Assembly (NCBI GenBank): GCA_016866385.1
Contig: VGMU01000009.1
Span: 1 to 62,266, forward strand
From: Bacteroidota bacterium
GTDB lineage: Bacteria; Bacteroidota; Bacteroidia; Cytophagales; Cyclobacteriaceae
Direction: 5' to 3'
DNA: 62,266 nucleotides
The stretch's first letter is position 1. Each line of letters opens with the position of its first letter. Under the pieces are notes generated by a model. That model had not been told where the DNA came from, ran no database searches, and saw nothing but the letters and a program-made list of their open reading frames with translations. A program made the translations under genes and the position numbers. Positions 43,686 through 53,844 of the stretch are shown one piece after another.

Positions 43686-46124
43686 ATGACATCTTTAAGT
43701 TCAGAAACCAAACTTTCTAGAAATTCTTTTCGAAACCAAGCCCTTGGAAAGGTAACAGAATGGCATCCCAGCTCCGATGGATTGCAGGGACGTAGTGCTT
43801 TTGCCTTTTTCAAACTAACCGTTTACTCCGAGGGAATCGTTCGGGTACAAGCGAGTAGATTTAGTTCATTTGAACCCAATCCCTATACAGTCATTGTAGA
43901 ACCTAAAAACACGCCTTTTGAAATTGAAGATTTTGGGAAGCAGGTAGAATTGACCACAAACCTGATGCGTGTACGCTTACATCTTGAAACCTTCTCCTTA
44001 TCTTTTTTTGATACGCAAGGCAAATTGCTGAACGAAGACGATAGTTTAGGCATTTGTTGGTTGGGAACTGAAGTAAGCTCCTACAAGAAAATTCAGAAAA
44101 ATGAAAAATTCCTGGGCTTGGGTGAAAAAACGGGTAATCTCGATAGGGCAGGTAATGCATATACCCACTGGAATAAGGACTATTTTGGATACGGGGTCAA
44201 TGACGATCCCTTGTACATGAGTATCCCCTTTTATTTAGGCGTACACGACAAAGGTTGTTATGGGATTTTCTTTGACAATACCCATAAAACTCTAGTTAAT
44301 TTTGGGGCTTCCACTAATAGATTTGTCTATTTCAGTGCGGAAGATGGGGATATGGATTACTATTTTTTCCATCAACCTAAACTAGAAAAAATTATTTCCG
44401 ACTATACTTGGCTCACGGGTCGCATGCAAATGCCCCCCAAATGGTCCCTAGGCTTTCAGCAATGCCGCTATTCTTATTATCCAGAATCGGAAGTGCATTC
44501 GGTAGCCAAAACATTTAGAGACAAGCACATTCCAGCAGATGTCATCTACTTGGACATCCACCACATGGAAGCCTATAAGGTATTTACTTTCGATGGTGAA
44601 AAATTTCCCAATCCCAAAGCGATGATTTCCCGATTGAAGGAAAAAGGATTTAAAGTCGTGGTGATTTTGGATCCTGGGATAAAAGTAGAAAAAGGCTACC
44701 TCCCTTACGAGGAAGGAGTAGCTCAACATCTTTTTGTGACTTATCCCGATGGAGAGCTTTACCAAGCTCAGGTTTGGCCAGGATGGTGTGCATTTCCAGA
44801 CTTTACCAAGGAGAAGGCACGAGATTGGTGGGCTGAAAAAATGAAATTTTATACAGAAGCTGGAGTGGATGGATTTTGGACCGACATGAACGAACCTGCT
44901 TCTTGGGGTCAATGCACGCCTAATTTGCTTGAATTTGATTTTGATCAGGAAGGTGCTTCTCATAGAAAAGCAAGGAATATCTATGGCCTACAAGTAGCAA
45001 GAAGTACCCAAGAAGGCGCATATAGAGGCCTTGACAACAAAAGGCCTTTTGTGTTGACACGCTCTGGATTTGCCGGAATTCAGCGCTACGCAGCCGCTTG
45101 GACCGGTGACAATACTTCCTCGGAGGAACACATGTTGGCAGGGGTACGACTAGTTACTAGCCTGGGATTGAGCGGAGTCTCTTTTGCAGGAGTTGATGTG
45201 GGAGGATTTGCAGGGGAAGCTAGCAAAGGCCTCTTTGCTCGCTGGATGAGTATTGGTGCATTTTCACCCCTGTGTAGAGCTCATTCCATGATCAATACCA
45301 AAGATGCGGAACCTTGGACCTTTGGAGAAGAAGTTGAGGAAATTAGCCGCAATTACCTGAAGCTCAGGTATTCACTTCTTCCTACTCTATACAGTAAAAT
45401 TTATTCCAGTACCCAGACAGGCCTTCCTGTAGCTGCTTCCCTTGCACTTTCTTATTCTCAGGATGAAACTATTTATCAACAGGCCTTCCAAAATCAATAC
45501 CTATTTTGCCAGGTATTTTTGGTAGCTCCTATAGAAAGTTTTAAAGAAATCACCAAAGTATATCTTCCTGAAGGCGAGTGGTATTACCTCTATTCAGATC
45601 AAAAATTTTCTGGAAATCAAGTAATCTATCAGGATTGTCCCCTCAACTATCTTCCGGTTTACGTCAAGGCAGGAGGGATATTTACCCAGCAGTCCGTGGT
45701 CATGCACACCGAATCCCCGCACGACGGCTTGCTTCGCGTGCACCTGTACCGAGGAAAGCAAGATGCTGAATTTCTACATTTCGAAGATGAAGGCGAAGGA
45801 TTAGATTATCTCCAAGGAGCCTTTTTCTCTAGAAAATTCCAGTATCAAGCCGAAAATGGAAGCTTAAAAATAGGCACTAGCGAAGGAAATTCACCCAGTC
45901 AATATTCCAAATTGAGAATCTATTTGCATGGATTCGACCTAAATGAGGTACAGGTGGATGGACAATTACATCCAGTAGCTTACGAGGATTATACCTTTCT
46001 GGATAAATTAAGTGAGTTTGACCCTTTGCCAGAACGGCAGCATGCCTTTCACCGAATATCTTCACTTCCTTTTATTGAACTGACGCATCTCCCTGTCGAA
46101 ACCATGATCACTGGATTGAAATAA
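43686..46124 (+). CDS. GH31 alpha-glucosidase
   Basis: 812 residues. The N-terminal beta-sandwich (about 1-240) precedes the GH31 barrel, with the catalytic nucleophile in GFWTDMNEPASW and the acid/base in AWTGDNTSS. The RSGFAGIQRY and PLCRAHSM segments are standard family signatures. No signal peptide, so likely cytoplasmic. It releases glucose from the non-reducing end of maltodextrins. It begins an operon with the sugar permease 30 bp downstream. Confidence 0.93.
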   Translation: MTSLSSETKLSRNSFRNQALGKVTEWHPSSDGLQGRSAFAFFKLTVYSEGIVRVQASRFSSFEPNPYTVIVEPKNTPFEIEDFGKQVELTTNLMRVRLHLETFSLSFFDTQGKLLNEDDSLGICWLGTEVSSYKKIQKNEKFLGLGEKTGNLDRAGNAYTHWNKDYFGYGVNDDPLYMSIPFYLGVHDKGCYGIFFDNTHKTLVNFGASTNRFVYFSAEDGDMDYYFFHQPKLEKIISDYTWLTGRMQMPPKWSLGFQQCRYSYYPESEVHSVAKTFRDKHIPADVIYLDIHHMEAYKVFTFDGEKFPNPKAMISRLKEKGFKVVVILDPGIKVEKGYLPYEEGVAQHLFVTYPDGELYQAQVWPGWCAFPDFTKEKARDWWAEKMKFYTEAGVDGFWTDMNEPASWGQCTPNLLEFDFDQEGASHRKARNIYGLQVARSTQEGAYRGLDNKRPFVLTRSGFAGIQRYAAAWTGDNTSSEEHMLAGVRLVTSLGLSGVSFAGVDVGGFAGEASKGLFARWMSIGAFSPLCRAHSMINTKDAEPWTFGEEVEEISRNYLKLRYSLLPTLYSKIYSSTQTGLPVAASLALSYSQDETIYQQAFQNQYLFCQVFLVAPIESFKEITKVYLPEGEWYYLYSDQKFSGNQVIYQDCPLNYLPVYVKAGGIFTQQSVVMHTESPHDGLLRVHLYRGKQDAEFLHFEDEGEGLDYLQGAFFSRKFQYQAENGSLKIGTSEGNSPSQYSKLRIYLHGFDLNEVQVDGQLHPVAYEDYTFLDKLSEFDPLPERQHAFHRISSLPFIELTHLPVETMITGLK

Positions 46125-46154
46125 AAAATCATTCCGGGGCAAAATACACCCAAC

Positions 46155-47582
46155 ATGACCCAAGAAAAAAAGAGATTGAATTTCTGGCAAATCTGGAACA
46201 TGAGTTTTGGATTTTTAGGTATTCAATTTGGTTTTGCCCTACAGGGAGGCTTTATGTCCAGAATTTTCCAGACCCTTGGCGCAGAAAAAGATGCCATTCC
46301 TTTCCTATGGATTGCAGCTCCCCTCACCGGACTTTTGGTACAACCCATAGTTGGTTATTTGAGTGATCGAACCTGGCATCCCAGGTTCGGGAGAAGGAAA
46401 CCTTTTTTCTTTTTTGGTGCAGTTCTGAGTACAGTTGCACTCTTTTTTGCCCCTTATTCCTCAGCGCTTTGGATGGCTGCTGGTTCTCTGTGGATATTGG
46501 ATGCTTCTATCAATATTTCCATGGAGCCTTTTCGAGCCTTGGTAGCAGATAAACTGCCAGAATCCCAGCGCTCCAATGGATTTATGGTGCAAACCCTGAT
46601 CATCGGTGATGGATTTATGGTGCAAACCCTGATCATCGGTGTAGGAACCTGGATAGCCTCTAACCTACCTTGGTTAATGACCCAATTGGGCGTCCCCAAT
46701 ACGGCAGCCAAAGGTGTGGTACCAGACTCTGTCAAATTTGCATTTGCCATAGGTGCAGTAGTTCTTTTTGTCTCTATCCTTTACACTATCTTGACCACGG
46801 AGGAATATCCTCCAGAGGACAAAGAAGCCTTCGAAAGGGAAAAATTACAGAAAAGAGGATTTTTTTCTGGAGCATTGGAGGTCTTTGGCTTGATTGTGCA
46901 CATGCCTAAAGTAATGTTTCAACTGGGATTGGTACAGTTTTTTTCATGGTTTGCCTTCTTTACCATGTGGAGCTTTGCTACCCCTGCTATCACCGAACAC
47001 ATCTTTAAAGCTACCGATACGAGTTCCGCCGCCTACAACAATGCTGCAGATCAGGTGGGTAATTATATGGGTACCTACGGATTAGTATCCATGTTTTTTG
47101 CCTTACTCCTTTCCTTTGTTACGGCTAAAGTAAAGATCAATAGAAAGCTTCTTCACCTAATTAGCCTGGTGGCCGGAGGGATAGGTTTTATCTTGATTTA
47201 TTTCATTTCGGAGCCTTGGATGCTTCACCTCACCCTTCCCAATAAAGAAATAGACTATGTGTTAATTTATTTTAATCCGAAACCTTGGATGCTACATATT
47301 TGCTTTGCCTTAGTCGGAATAGCTTGGGCAAGCATTTTGTCCATGCCTTATGCCATGCTTTCCGGCTCAGTGGAACCTAAAAAAATGGGGGTTTACATGG
47401 GGATTTTCAACATGTTCATTGTTATACCCCAAATTGTGGCAGCCGTGGGTGGTGTAAATTTCTTATATAAGACCATCTTCGGAGAAGAAGTGATTCATAC
47501 CATGTTGTTAGCTGGAGCTCTATTAATCGTTGCAGGCCTATGCAACTTATTCATCACTGACCGCAGAGCTACTCACGATTAA
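46155..47582 (+). CDS. SLC45-like MFS sugar transporter, carries two internal duplications
   Basis: 475 residues and about 12 helices. The N-terminus FGFLGIQFGFALQGGFMSR and the loop GYLSDRTWHPRFGRRKPFF match the SLC45/GPH-type maltose or sucrose transporters of Bacteroidota. Two in-frame insertions are visible: an exact 11-residue tandem repeat (GFMVQTLIIGD/GFMVQTLIIGV) and a 23-residue imperfect repeat around EPWMLH/KPWMLH. Without them the protein would be 441 residues. It ends 13 bp from the convergent surE. Likely imports maltose or maltodextrin. Confidence 0.88.
   Translation: MTQEKKRLNFWQIWNMSFGFLGIQFGFALQGGFMSRIFQTLGAEKDAIPFLWIAAPLTGLLVQPIVGYLSDRTWHPRFGRRKPFFFFGAVLSTVALFFAPYSSALWMAAGSLWILDASINISMEPFRALVADKLPESQRSNGFMVQTLIIGDGFMVQTLIIGVGTWIASNLPWLMTQLGVPNTAAKGVVPDSVKFAFAIGAVVLFVSILYTILTTEEYPPEDKEAFEREKLQKRGFFSGALEVFGLIVHMPKVMFQLGLVQFFSWFAFFTMWSFATPAITEHIFKATDTSSAAYNNAADQVGNYMGTYGLVSMFFALLLSFVTAKVKINRKLLHLISLVAGGIGFILIYFISEPWMLHLTLPNKEIDYVLIYFNPKPWMLHICFALVGIAWASILSMPYAMLSGSVEPKKMGVYMGIFNMFIVIPQIVAAVGGVNFLYKTIFGEEVIHTMLLAGALLIVAGLCNLFITDRRATHD
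46576..46641. repeat. Perfect 33-bp tandem duplication in the sugar transporter gene
   Basis: Copies at 46576-46608 and 46609-46641, identical and adjacent; adds 11 residues in frame within a predicted membrane helix. Confidence 0.96.
47193..47297. repeat. Imperfect 36-bp direct repeat (69-bp period) in the sugar transporter gene
   Basis: 47193-47228 and 47262-47297 match at 28 of 36 positions. Both encode LIYF...PWMLH. The period of 69 bp keeps the reading frame. Confidence 0.8.
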
Positions 47583-47595
47583 AACATCACCCAAG

Positions 47596-48381
47596 CTACT
47601 TTCCCAATGCTTCCCAGTCCCAATTTTTGTTGATTTGGGAGATGGCATGATGTGCGGTGAGGTCGTATTGACAGGGGACAATAGCAATGTAATTATTGGC
47701 AATGGCCCATTCGTCGTTATCCTCCCCCAGATCAAAATTCACGAAATTTCCTGCCATCCAAAAGTATTTTCTTCCATTGGGGTCTAGCCTTTCTGCAAAT
47801 TCTTCTTGCCATTTTGCATCCGCTTGCCTGCATACCTTGATCCCACGAATCGGTTCGTTTCGCTTAGGAGGAAAATTTACATTCAATGCTATTCCCTTAG
47901 GAATTCCTTTTTGCAAGACTTGCAAAGCGATTTTTTCTACCCATTCCTCCACATGAGAAAAATCTGCTTTGGAGGAATAATCGCATAAGCTAAATCCAAT
48001 GGAAGGATATCCTTCCAAGGCCCCTTCAATGGCTGCCGACATGGTGCCGGAGTACAGTACAGAAATGGAAGTATTGGAACCGTGATTGATACCAGATACC
48101 ACCAAGTCAGGAGTTCTATCTTTTAACACGTAATGTTTGGCTAACTTGACACAGTCGGCTGGAGTCCCGCTAGACTTGAAGGCTAAAACCTCCTCAAAAA
48201 TATCCTCCGGATAGAGTCGTAGAGTTTCGCCTATGGTGATGGCATGGCCCATACCCGATTGGGGACTATCAGGAGCCACGACAACCACCTCACCAATTTT
48301 TTTCATGGCCGAAATCAGTACTCGTATTCCTTTGGAAGTAATCCCATCGTCGTTGGAGACCAGGATCAAGGGCTTGGACAT
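47596..48381 (-). CDS. surE: 5'/3'-nucleotidase SurE
   Basis: 261 residues. The N-terminal metal-binding NDDG (ILVSNDDGI) and the SGINHGSNTSISVLYSGTMSAA segment are the SurE signature. It removes phosphate from nucleoside monophosphates and short polyphosphates in stationary phase. It is 2 bp downstream of the exported-protein gene at 48384, so they are co-transcribed. Confidence 0.95.
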   Translation of the reverse strand: MSKPLILVSNDDGITSKGIRVLISAMKKIGEVVVVAPDSPQSGMGHAITIGETLRLYPEDIFEEVLAFKSSGTPADCVKLAKHYVLKDRTPDLVVSGINHGSNTSISVLYSGTMSAAIEGALEGYPSIGFSLCDYSSKADFSHVEEWVEKIALQVLQKGIPKGIALNVNFPPKRNEPIRGIKVCRQADAKWQEEFAERLDPNGRKYFWMAGNFVNFDLGEDNDEWAIANNYIAIVPCQYDLTAHHAISQINKNWDWEALGK

Positions 48382-48383
48382 AT

Positions 48384-49022
48384 TTATCCTTTTTTTAATT
48401 CGTTGTAATAAGCAGATATGCGGAGCAAATCGCCTCTTTTATCGTGTTCAAGGCGATTTTTTCGCATATACAGTTGGAGTTCTTCATCGTATCCTGGAAG
48501 CAAATCAAAGAGTACTTTTTTCTTCATGTTATACTTTTCCAAACTGCCATCCTTTAAAAAGTAAAAGGTGAAAGCGAGACGATATCCCGTAAAATTTTGA
48601 GGTCCCCAAAAAGGATTCATCCCCATAGCTCCCCAATTGTTCATGCCTCGGGTGTCGGTGGCTATGTATTCTCTACAAAGTAATGCTAAGTAATCTCCTT
48701 GAGTAAGTACTTCAAAAAATATGGGGGTTTCGTAATCTCCACTTAAGGCATAAGGTAAGCTGTAAAATTTCCGTATACCTCCATAAGTCTCATCGTAAAT
48801 ATCAAAATTTGCCACATTGGAGGCGGTAAAAGTAATTACGGTTTCGGTTTGCAGCTGAAGCATATTATTGTCCAAATCGTACTTCAATAATCCCGAATAC
48901 GAAGTTCCATCAATAAGTTGCAGGTTACCCTTGTGCCAGATTTGTGAGGGAAACTTATTTTGAGCCTCAAGTACAGCAATGAAGCTTAAAAACAGTAAAG
49001 AACAAAGGATTAATCTTTTCAT
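48384..49022 (-). CDS. Exported protein of unknown function
   Basis: 212 residues from the ATG at 49022; the longer frame starts at a GTG seven codons earlier. A signal peptide (LILCSLLFLSFIAVLEAQ) precedes a mainly beta domain. No family motif was recognised. It is tightly linked to surE downstream and lies 73 bp after ribBA on the same strand. Confidence 0.75.
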   Translation of the reverse strand: MKRLILCSLLFLSFIAVLEAQNKFPSQIWHKGNLQLIDGTSYSGLLKYDLDNNMLQLQTETVITFTASNVANFDIYDETYGGIRKFYSLPYALSGDYETPIFFEVLTQGDYLALLCREYIATDTRGMNNWGAMGMNPFWGPQNFTGYRLAFTFYFLKDGSLEKYNMKKKVLFDLLPGYDEELQLYMRKNRLEHDKRGDLLRISAYYNELKKG

Positions 49023-49095
49023 ACGTTTCACTAGCAAGTACACGGGAAAATCACCTTTTTGTTATCCAAACGAGGCAACTTAAGGGAAATAATTA

Positions 49096-50307
49096 CTATT
49101 TTAAAATGGAATGCCCCATTTTATCTCTTTTGGTTTGCAGATATTTTTGATTGTGAGGGTTAGGTTGAATTTCAATAGGAACTTGTTCTATGATCTCCAA
49201 TCCATATCCCAAAAGTCCTACACGCTTTTGAGGATTATTTGAAAGTAGTCTGAGTTTACTTATCCCTAAATCCCTCAAAATTTGAGCGCCTATCCCATAA
49301 TCTCTTCCATCCATGGGCAATCCTAAAGCCAAATTGGCCTGCACGGTATCCATTCCCTCTTCTTGAAGTTTGTAGGCTTTTAATTTATTGATCAGACCAA
49401 TCCCCCTACCCTCTTGATGCATGTACAAAACAACTCCCTTGCCTTCCTGCTCCACACGCTGCATGGCAGCATGAAGTTGGGGTCCGCAATCGCAGCGGCA
49501 AGAACCAAAAATATCTCCCGTAGCGCAAGAGGAATGTACCCTGACCAAAACGGGTTCATCCTTTTCCCAAGTGCCTTTACACAAGGCCAAATGAATTTCT
49601 TGGGTATTGGTTTGCCGGTAAGCCACAAGCTCAAAACTACCCCATTCCGTAGGCATATCTACATCGATTTCTTTGGTAATCAAGGTCTCATTTTTCAAGC
49701 GGTAAGCAATCAAATCTTTGATGGATACCAGTTTCAATTGAAATCTATCCCTAACCTTTACCAAATCCTCAAGACGAGCCATGCTTCCGTCCTCGTTCAT
49801 GATTTCAACTAGCACCCCTGCTGGCTTTAGACCAGCCAATCGTGCAAAGTCAATGGCCGCTTCGGTATGACCTGCCCTCCGAAGTACTCCTCCACGCTTG
49901 GCTTTTAAGGGGAAAATATGGCCTGGCTTTCCCAATTCACTAGGGTGAATACCTTCATCTACTAAGGCAAGAATGGTTTTGGCGCGATCTGAAGCGGATA
50001 TCCCGGTGGTACATCCATGCCCTATCAAATCTACCGAAACGGTAAATGGGGTTTCAAAGGCAGCAGTATTGTTGCCTACCATAAGGTCCAATCCCAATTG
50101 TTCGCACCGGTCTTCGATCAAAGGAGCACAGATAAGTCCTCTCCCATGCGTAGCCATAAAATTGACAATTTCTGGACTCACCATTTCGGCGGCACATACA
50201 AAATCACCTTCATTTTCACGATCTTCATCGTCAACCACAATAATCACTTTGCCATTTTTAATGGCCTCTATGGCATCTTCAATGGGATCAAGAATGAATT
50301 TTTCCAC
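49096..50307 (-). CDS. ribBA: Bifunctional DHBP synthase / GTP cyclohydrolase II
   Basis: 403 residues, starting at a GTG (50307). The N-terminal RibB half has [26 protein letters not shown] and [11 protein letters not shown]. The C-terminal RibA half has the zinc cysteines in [17 protein letters not shown] and the GTP-site HQEGRGIGL. Together they make the two precursors of riboflavin: 3,4-dihydroxy-2-butanone 4-phosphate and the pyrimidine from GTP. No other rib gene is adjacent. Confidence 0.95.
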   Translation of the reverse strand: MEKFILDPIEDAIEAIKNGKVIIVVDDEDRENEGDFVCAAEMVSPEIVNFMATHGRGLICAPLIEDRCEQLGLDLMVGNNTAAFETPFTVSVDLIGHGCTTGISASDRAKTILALVDEGIHPSELGKPGHIFPLKAKRGGVLRRAGHTEAAIDFARLAGLKPAGVLVEIMNEDGSMARLEDLVKVRDRFQLKLVSIKDLIAYRLKNETLITKEIDVDMPTEWGSFELVAYRQTNTQEIHLALCKGTWEKDEPVLVRVHSSCATGDIFGSCRCDCGPQLHAAMQRVEQEGKGVVLYMHQEGRGIGLINKLKAYKLQEEGMDTVQANLALGLPMDGRDYGIGAQILRDLGISKLRLLSNNPQKRVGLLGYGLEIIEQVPIEIQPNPHNQKYLQTKRDKMGHSILK

Positions 50308-50391
50308 TAGAATTGATTTAAAAATTGATTTGGGTTGACAAATGTATCCTCTTTCTATATAAAACAGGAAGTAAGCAAATAAAGTTTGTTA

Positions 50392-52329
50392 CTATCCTAC
50401 TACAATACCTAATTCCTTATCCATGGAAAGTTTCATTTTTTTAAGCTCCAAATAAATGGTTTGAAACTCCCCTACCTGATTTTGGTCTTGGCCAGTAGAC
50501 TCAGCTTCTTTAATTTTTTGAATGGCTTCCTCCATCAATTTTTGTAAGAGCCTTCGTTTTAGTCTTAAAATAGATTTAAAGGCGGTATGTGCTAAATCAT
50601 CCGATTCAAATTGAATAAAAATTTGAAACTTATCTTTCCAATGGGCCGAAACCTCATGTTTCTGGGACATAAGTGCAATGGCTTCTTGCTTTACTTCTGC
50701 ATCTGCTTGATTTAAAAATATAGCATGGGTAGGCGGTGTTCCTTGCTCCACCCAATTTTTATAGAGGGAGAGCATCTTTATGTACAAAGGAGTTTTAAAC
50801 TCCACCTCCTTGATCTCATTTAAAATATATTGACAAAAATACCCCTCCTCCTGTTCCAAAGGATGCCCGCCGTAATTGATCAAAAGCCTCAAGGTCTCTC
50901 TTTCTTGAATGCGAAAAATGTCATGAGAGTCCAGGTTTTGCTTGGGGGGCAGCAAATCAGCGACCTGCTCCTCCATCTCCTTTTGTTCTTTGCTACGTTG
51001 GAAGGATTCCTTTTGAGATTTAAGAAGCAGCTTATTCAGTTCAACGTGAACAATCTCTTCCTCTATATCCAAAAGCAGAGAAGTTTCCTTGGCATACACA
51101 GACCTTAGAATGGGGTCTGGAATTTTAGAAATACTTTCAAGCACTTCCCGAATCACTCCCGCCTTGCGAATCGGATCCTTGGCTATTTCGTCTTTGTAAA
51201 GGCTAATTTTAAAGGCTATAAAATCTTGGCTCTTTTCCTTCAAATAATCTTGGAAGGCCTGCGTGCCTACTTTTCTAGAATAACTGTCAGGGTCATCCCC
51301 ATCAGGAAAGGTCACTGCTTTTACCTGAAGCCCACCTTCCAAAAGCAAATCAATTCCTCTCAAAGAAGCCTTAATACCTGCCGCATCCCCATCGTATAGT
51401 ACAGTGACTTGATGCGTAAATCGTTGAATCAACTTGATTTGTCCTTCCGTAAGGGAAGTGCCTGAAGAAGCTACCACGTTTTCAATTCCGGCTAAGTGCA
51501 GAGATATTACATCGGTATACCCTTCTACCAAATAGCAATTATTCAATTCGCGAATGGCCTTTTTGGCCTGAAACATGCCATAAAGCACGTCGCTTTTGTG
51601 GTAAATTGGAGTCTCGGGAGAATTGATGTACTTGGGCTGGTTTTTATCCTTGGTAAGGATCCTAGCTCCAAACCCAATGGCCTTTCCACTGACGTTATGG
51701 ATGGTAAAGGTCACCCGATTTCTAAACCTGTCGTAGAGCCGTTCGGTCTCCCCTTCTTTCTGTAATATTAATCCTGCTTTCAGCAATATCTCCTCCTCAA
51801 AGCCAGCTGCTTTTGCTGCTTTGAACAAGTGATCCCAACCCTCTAAGGCATAGCCTAAATCGAACTTTTCAAGGATCTGTTGGGTAAAGCCTCTCTCCTT
51901 GAAATAACTCAAACCTATGGCCTTACCCTCATCGGTACCGAGGTTTTTTACAAAAAAATCTTTTGCAAAATTGACTGCTATAAAGAGACTCTCCCGTTCG
52001 TTGTGTTCTTGGTGTTGCTCCGGACTCAGAGATGCCTCTTCCTCTACTTCAATGCCATATTTTTTGGCCAACTGCCTGATGGCTTCTTGAAACCCAATCC
52101 CTTCGATATCCATGACAAATTGGATGGGATCACCTGCCTTCCCACAACCAAAGCATTTATAGATTTGCTTGGTAGGAGAAAGCGAAAATGAAGGGGTTTT
52201 CTCCCCATGAAAAGGGCAGCAGGCCCAAAGATTTTGCCCCTTCTTTTTGAGGGGAATGTAATCCCCTACCACCTCGACAATATCTGCGCGTTCTTTTACT
52301 TTATCGGAAGTGAATTTGCTGATGGACAT
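50392..52329 (-). CDS. dnaG: DNA primase
   Basis: 645 residues. The N-terminal CHC2-type zinc finger has CPFHGEKTPSF and YKCFGCGKAGD. The Toprim core has YLVEGYTDVISLH and LYDGDAAGIKAS. The C-terminal helicase-interaction part is less conserved. It makes RNA primers at the replication fork. It is divergent from mrp across about 150 bp and precedes ribBA by 84 bp. Confidence 0.95.
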   Translation of the reverse strand: MSISKFTSDKVKERADIVEVVGDYIPLKKKGQNLWACCPFHGEKTPSFSLSPTKQIYKCFGCGKAGDPIQFVMDIEGIGFQEAIRQLAKKYGIEVEEEASLSPEQHQEHNERESLFIAVNFAKDFFVKNLGTDEGKAIGLSYFKERGFTQQILEKFDLGYALEGWDHLFKAAKAAGFEEEILLKAGLILQKEGETERLYDRFRNRVTFTIHNVSGKAIGFGARILTKDKNQPKYINSPETPIYHKSDVLYGMFQAKKAIRELNNCYLVEGYTDVISLHLAGIENVVASSGTSLTEGQIKLIQRFTHQVTVLYDGDAAGIKASLRGIDLLLEGGLQVKAVTFPDGDDPDSYSRKVGTQAFQDYLKEKSQDFIAFKISLYKDEIAKDPIRKAGVIREVLESISKIPDPILRSVYAKETSLLLDIEEEIVHVELNKLLLKSQKESFQRSKEQKEMEEQVADLLPPKQNLDSHDIFRIQERETLRLLINYGGHPLEQEEGYFCQYILNEIKEVEFKTPLYIKMLSLYKNWVEQGTPPTHAIFLNQADAEVKQEAIALMSQKHEVSAHWKDKFQIFIQFESDDLAHTAFKSILRLKRRLLQKLMEEAIQKIKEAESTGQDQNQVGEFQTIYLELKKMKLSMDKELGIVVG

Positions 52330-52480
52330 AGGAGGAAACTAGCAAGTAAAGGTAATCACTATACCGAGAAAAGTAGGTCCTCTTGAAAACGAAATCTTTT
52401 CCGAAGGTAATTTCATCTTGAGTCAAGAAGGGTTTTTCTATAAGGCATTCTTAAACTAACTTGCAAAAAAAAAGAATTTG

Positions 52481-53575
52481 ATGCAACTGACGGCAGAATT
52501 GTTGAAAAAGTCACTTTCCAAAGTGCAAGATCCCGACATCAAGCGAGATTTGGTTTCCTTGGGAATGATTCAAGACATCCACATCGAAGGCAAACAGGTG
52601 CGCTTTAAGGTGGTCTTGACTACTCCGGCTTGCCCGCTTAAGGAAGTAATTAAAAACAATTGCCTACAAGTTTTAGAAGAAGATTTCGGAAATTCTTGGA
52701 CCTATGACATTCAAATGACCTCTCAAGTATCCACCGTCCGGGAGGCCACCCCTATTTTACCTGAAGTTCGAAACATCATCGCGATCGCCTCTGGTAAAGG
52801 AGGAGTGGGAAAATCAACTACTGCGGTCAATTTGGCTGTGGGGCTGGCCCAACTTGGAGCCAAAGTGGGATTGGTTGATGCTGATATTTCTGGACCCTCT
52901 ATTCCTATCATGTTTAATGTAGAAGGTGAACAGCCTGCCGTAAAACGAATAGGAGAAAAAAATAGCATCGTCCCAGTAGAGCAGTATGGCGTCAAAATGA
53001 TGTCTATAGGATTTTTGACCCCCACCGACAGTGCAGTGGTATGGAGAGGACCTATGGCAAGCTCTGCTTTGCGTCAATTTATTTCCGATGTGGAATGGGG
53101 CGACCTAGATTATTTATTGATTGACCTGCCTCCCGGTACCTCAGATATTCACCTGACCTTGGTTCAAACAGTACCAGTTACAGGTGCCGTCATCGTAACT
53201 ACCCCACAGAAAATTGCATTGGCCGATGCAAGCAAGGGAATCTCCATGTTTAAACAGGCACAAATTAACGTTCCTATCTTAGGTGTTGTGGAAAATATGG
53301 CGTATTTTACGCCTGAAGAACTTCCTTCTAATAAATATTACTTATTTGGAAAGGATGGAGGCAAGAAATTAGCCGAGACCTACCAGGTACCTTTTTTAGG
53401 AGAGATTCCGATAGTGCAAAGTATTCGTGAAAGTGGGGATACTGGATTTCCGGCAGTTTTAAAGGCAGGGGCAACACAAGGTGCTTATCACGCGCTGTCC
53501 CAGGAAGTTGCCCGACAAGTCGCCATACGAAATGCCTCTTTAGAAAAAACAGAACGCGTAGAAATTAACCCTTAA
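52481..53575 (+). CDS. Mrp/ApbC family iron-sulfur cluster carrier ATPase
   Basis: 364 residues from the ATG at 52481; a TTG one codon earlier is possible. An N-terminal MIP18/DUF59 domain (about 1-90) is fused to a ParA-type ATPase with P-loop GKGGVGKSTTAVN and Walker B LIDLPPGTSD. Mrp/NBP35 proteins bind and transfer [4Fe-4S] clusters. The C-terminal CxxC common in many Mrp proteins is absent, as I read it. The nfu gene follows 9 bp later, supporting an Fe-S role. Confidence 0.92.
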   Translation: MQLTAELLKKSLSKVQDPDIKRDLVSLGMIQDIHIEGKQVRFKVVLTTPACPLKEVIKNNCLQVLEEDFGNSWTYDIQMTSQVSTVREATPILPEVRNIIAIASGKGGVGKSTTAVNLAVGLAQLGAKVGLVDADISGPSIPIMFNVEGEQPAVKRIGEKNSIVPVEQYGVKMMSIGFLTPTDSAVVWRGPMASSALRQFISDVEWGDLDYLLIDLPPGTSDIHLTLVQTVPVTGAVIVTTPQKIALADASKGISMFKQAQINVPILGVVENMAYFTPEELPSNKYYLFGKDGGKKLAETYQVPFLGEIPIVQSIRESGDTGFPAVLKAGATQGAYHALSQEVARQVAIRNASLEKTERVEINP

Positions 53576-53584
53576 GTCTTAGTG

Positions 53585-53833
53585 ATGGAAGCCATATTGA
53601 GAGAAAAAATTGAGTTTGCCTTAGATACCATTAGGCCTTATCTAGAAGCAGATGGAGGCAATGTACGTGTGGTAGAGCTAACCGACGAGGCTGTATTGAA
53701 AATTGAAATGTTGGGAAACTGCGGTTCTTGTCCCATGTCATCCATGACCTTAAAAGCAGGTGTGGAAGAAGCCATTAAAAGAGCCATTCCAGAAATAGCG
53801 CGGGTAGAGGCTGTTAACCTTTCAATTGCTTGA
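53585..53833 (+). CDS. NifU C-terminal domain protein (Nfu-type Fe-S scaffold)
   Basis: 82 residues from the ATG at 53585; a GTG one codon earlier is possible. The signature RPYLEADGGNVRVVEL and the CxxC motif GNCGSCPMSSMTLK match Nfu. It carries iron-sulfur clusters to target enzymes. It is directly downstream of the mrp gene, so the two probably act together. Confidence 0.94.
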   Translation: MEAILREKIEFALDTIRPYLEADGGNVRVVELTDEAVLKIEMLGNCGSCPMSSMTLKAGVEEAIKRAIPEIARVEAVNLSIA

Positions 53834-53844
53834 ATCCACAATAA

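Noticed and set aside
44448..44963. 171-residue minus-strand open frame
   Set aside because: Antisense to the GH31 barrel; no signal, no domain.
49414..49812. 132-residue plus-strand open frame
   Set aside because: Antisense to ribBA, which has clear motifs across the region.
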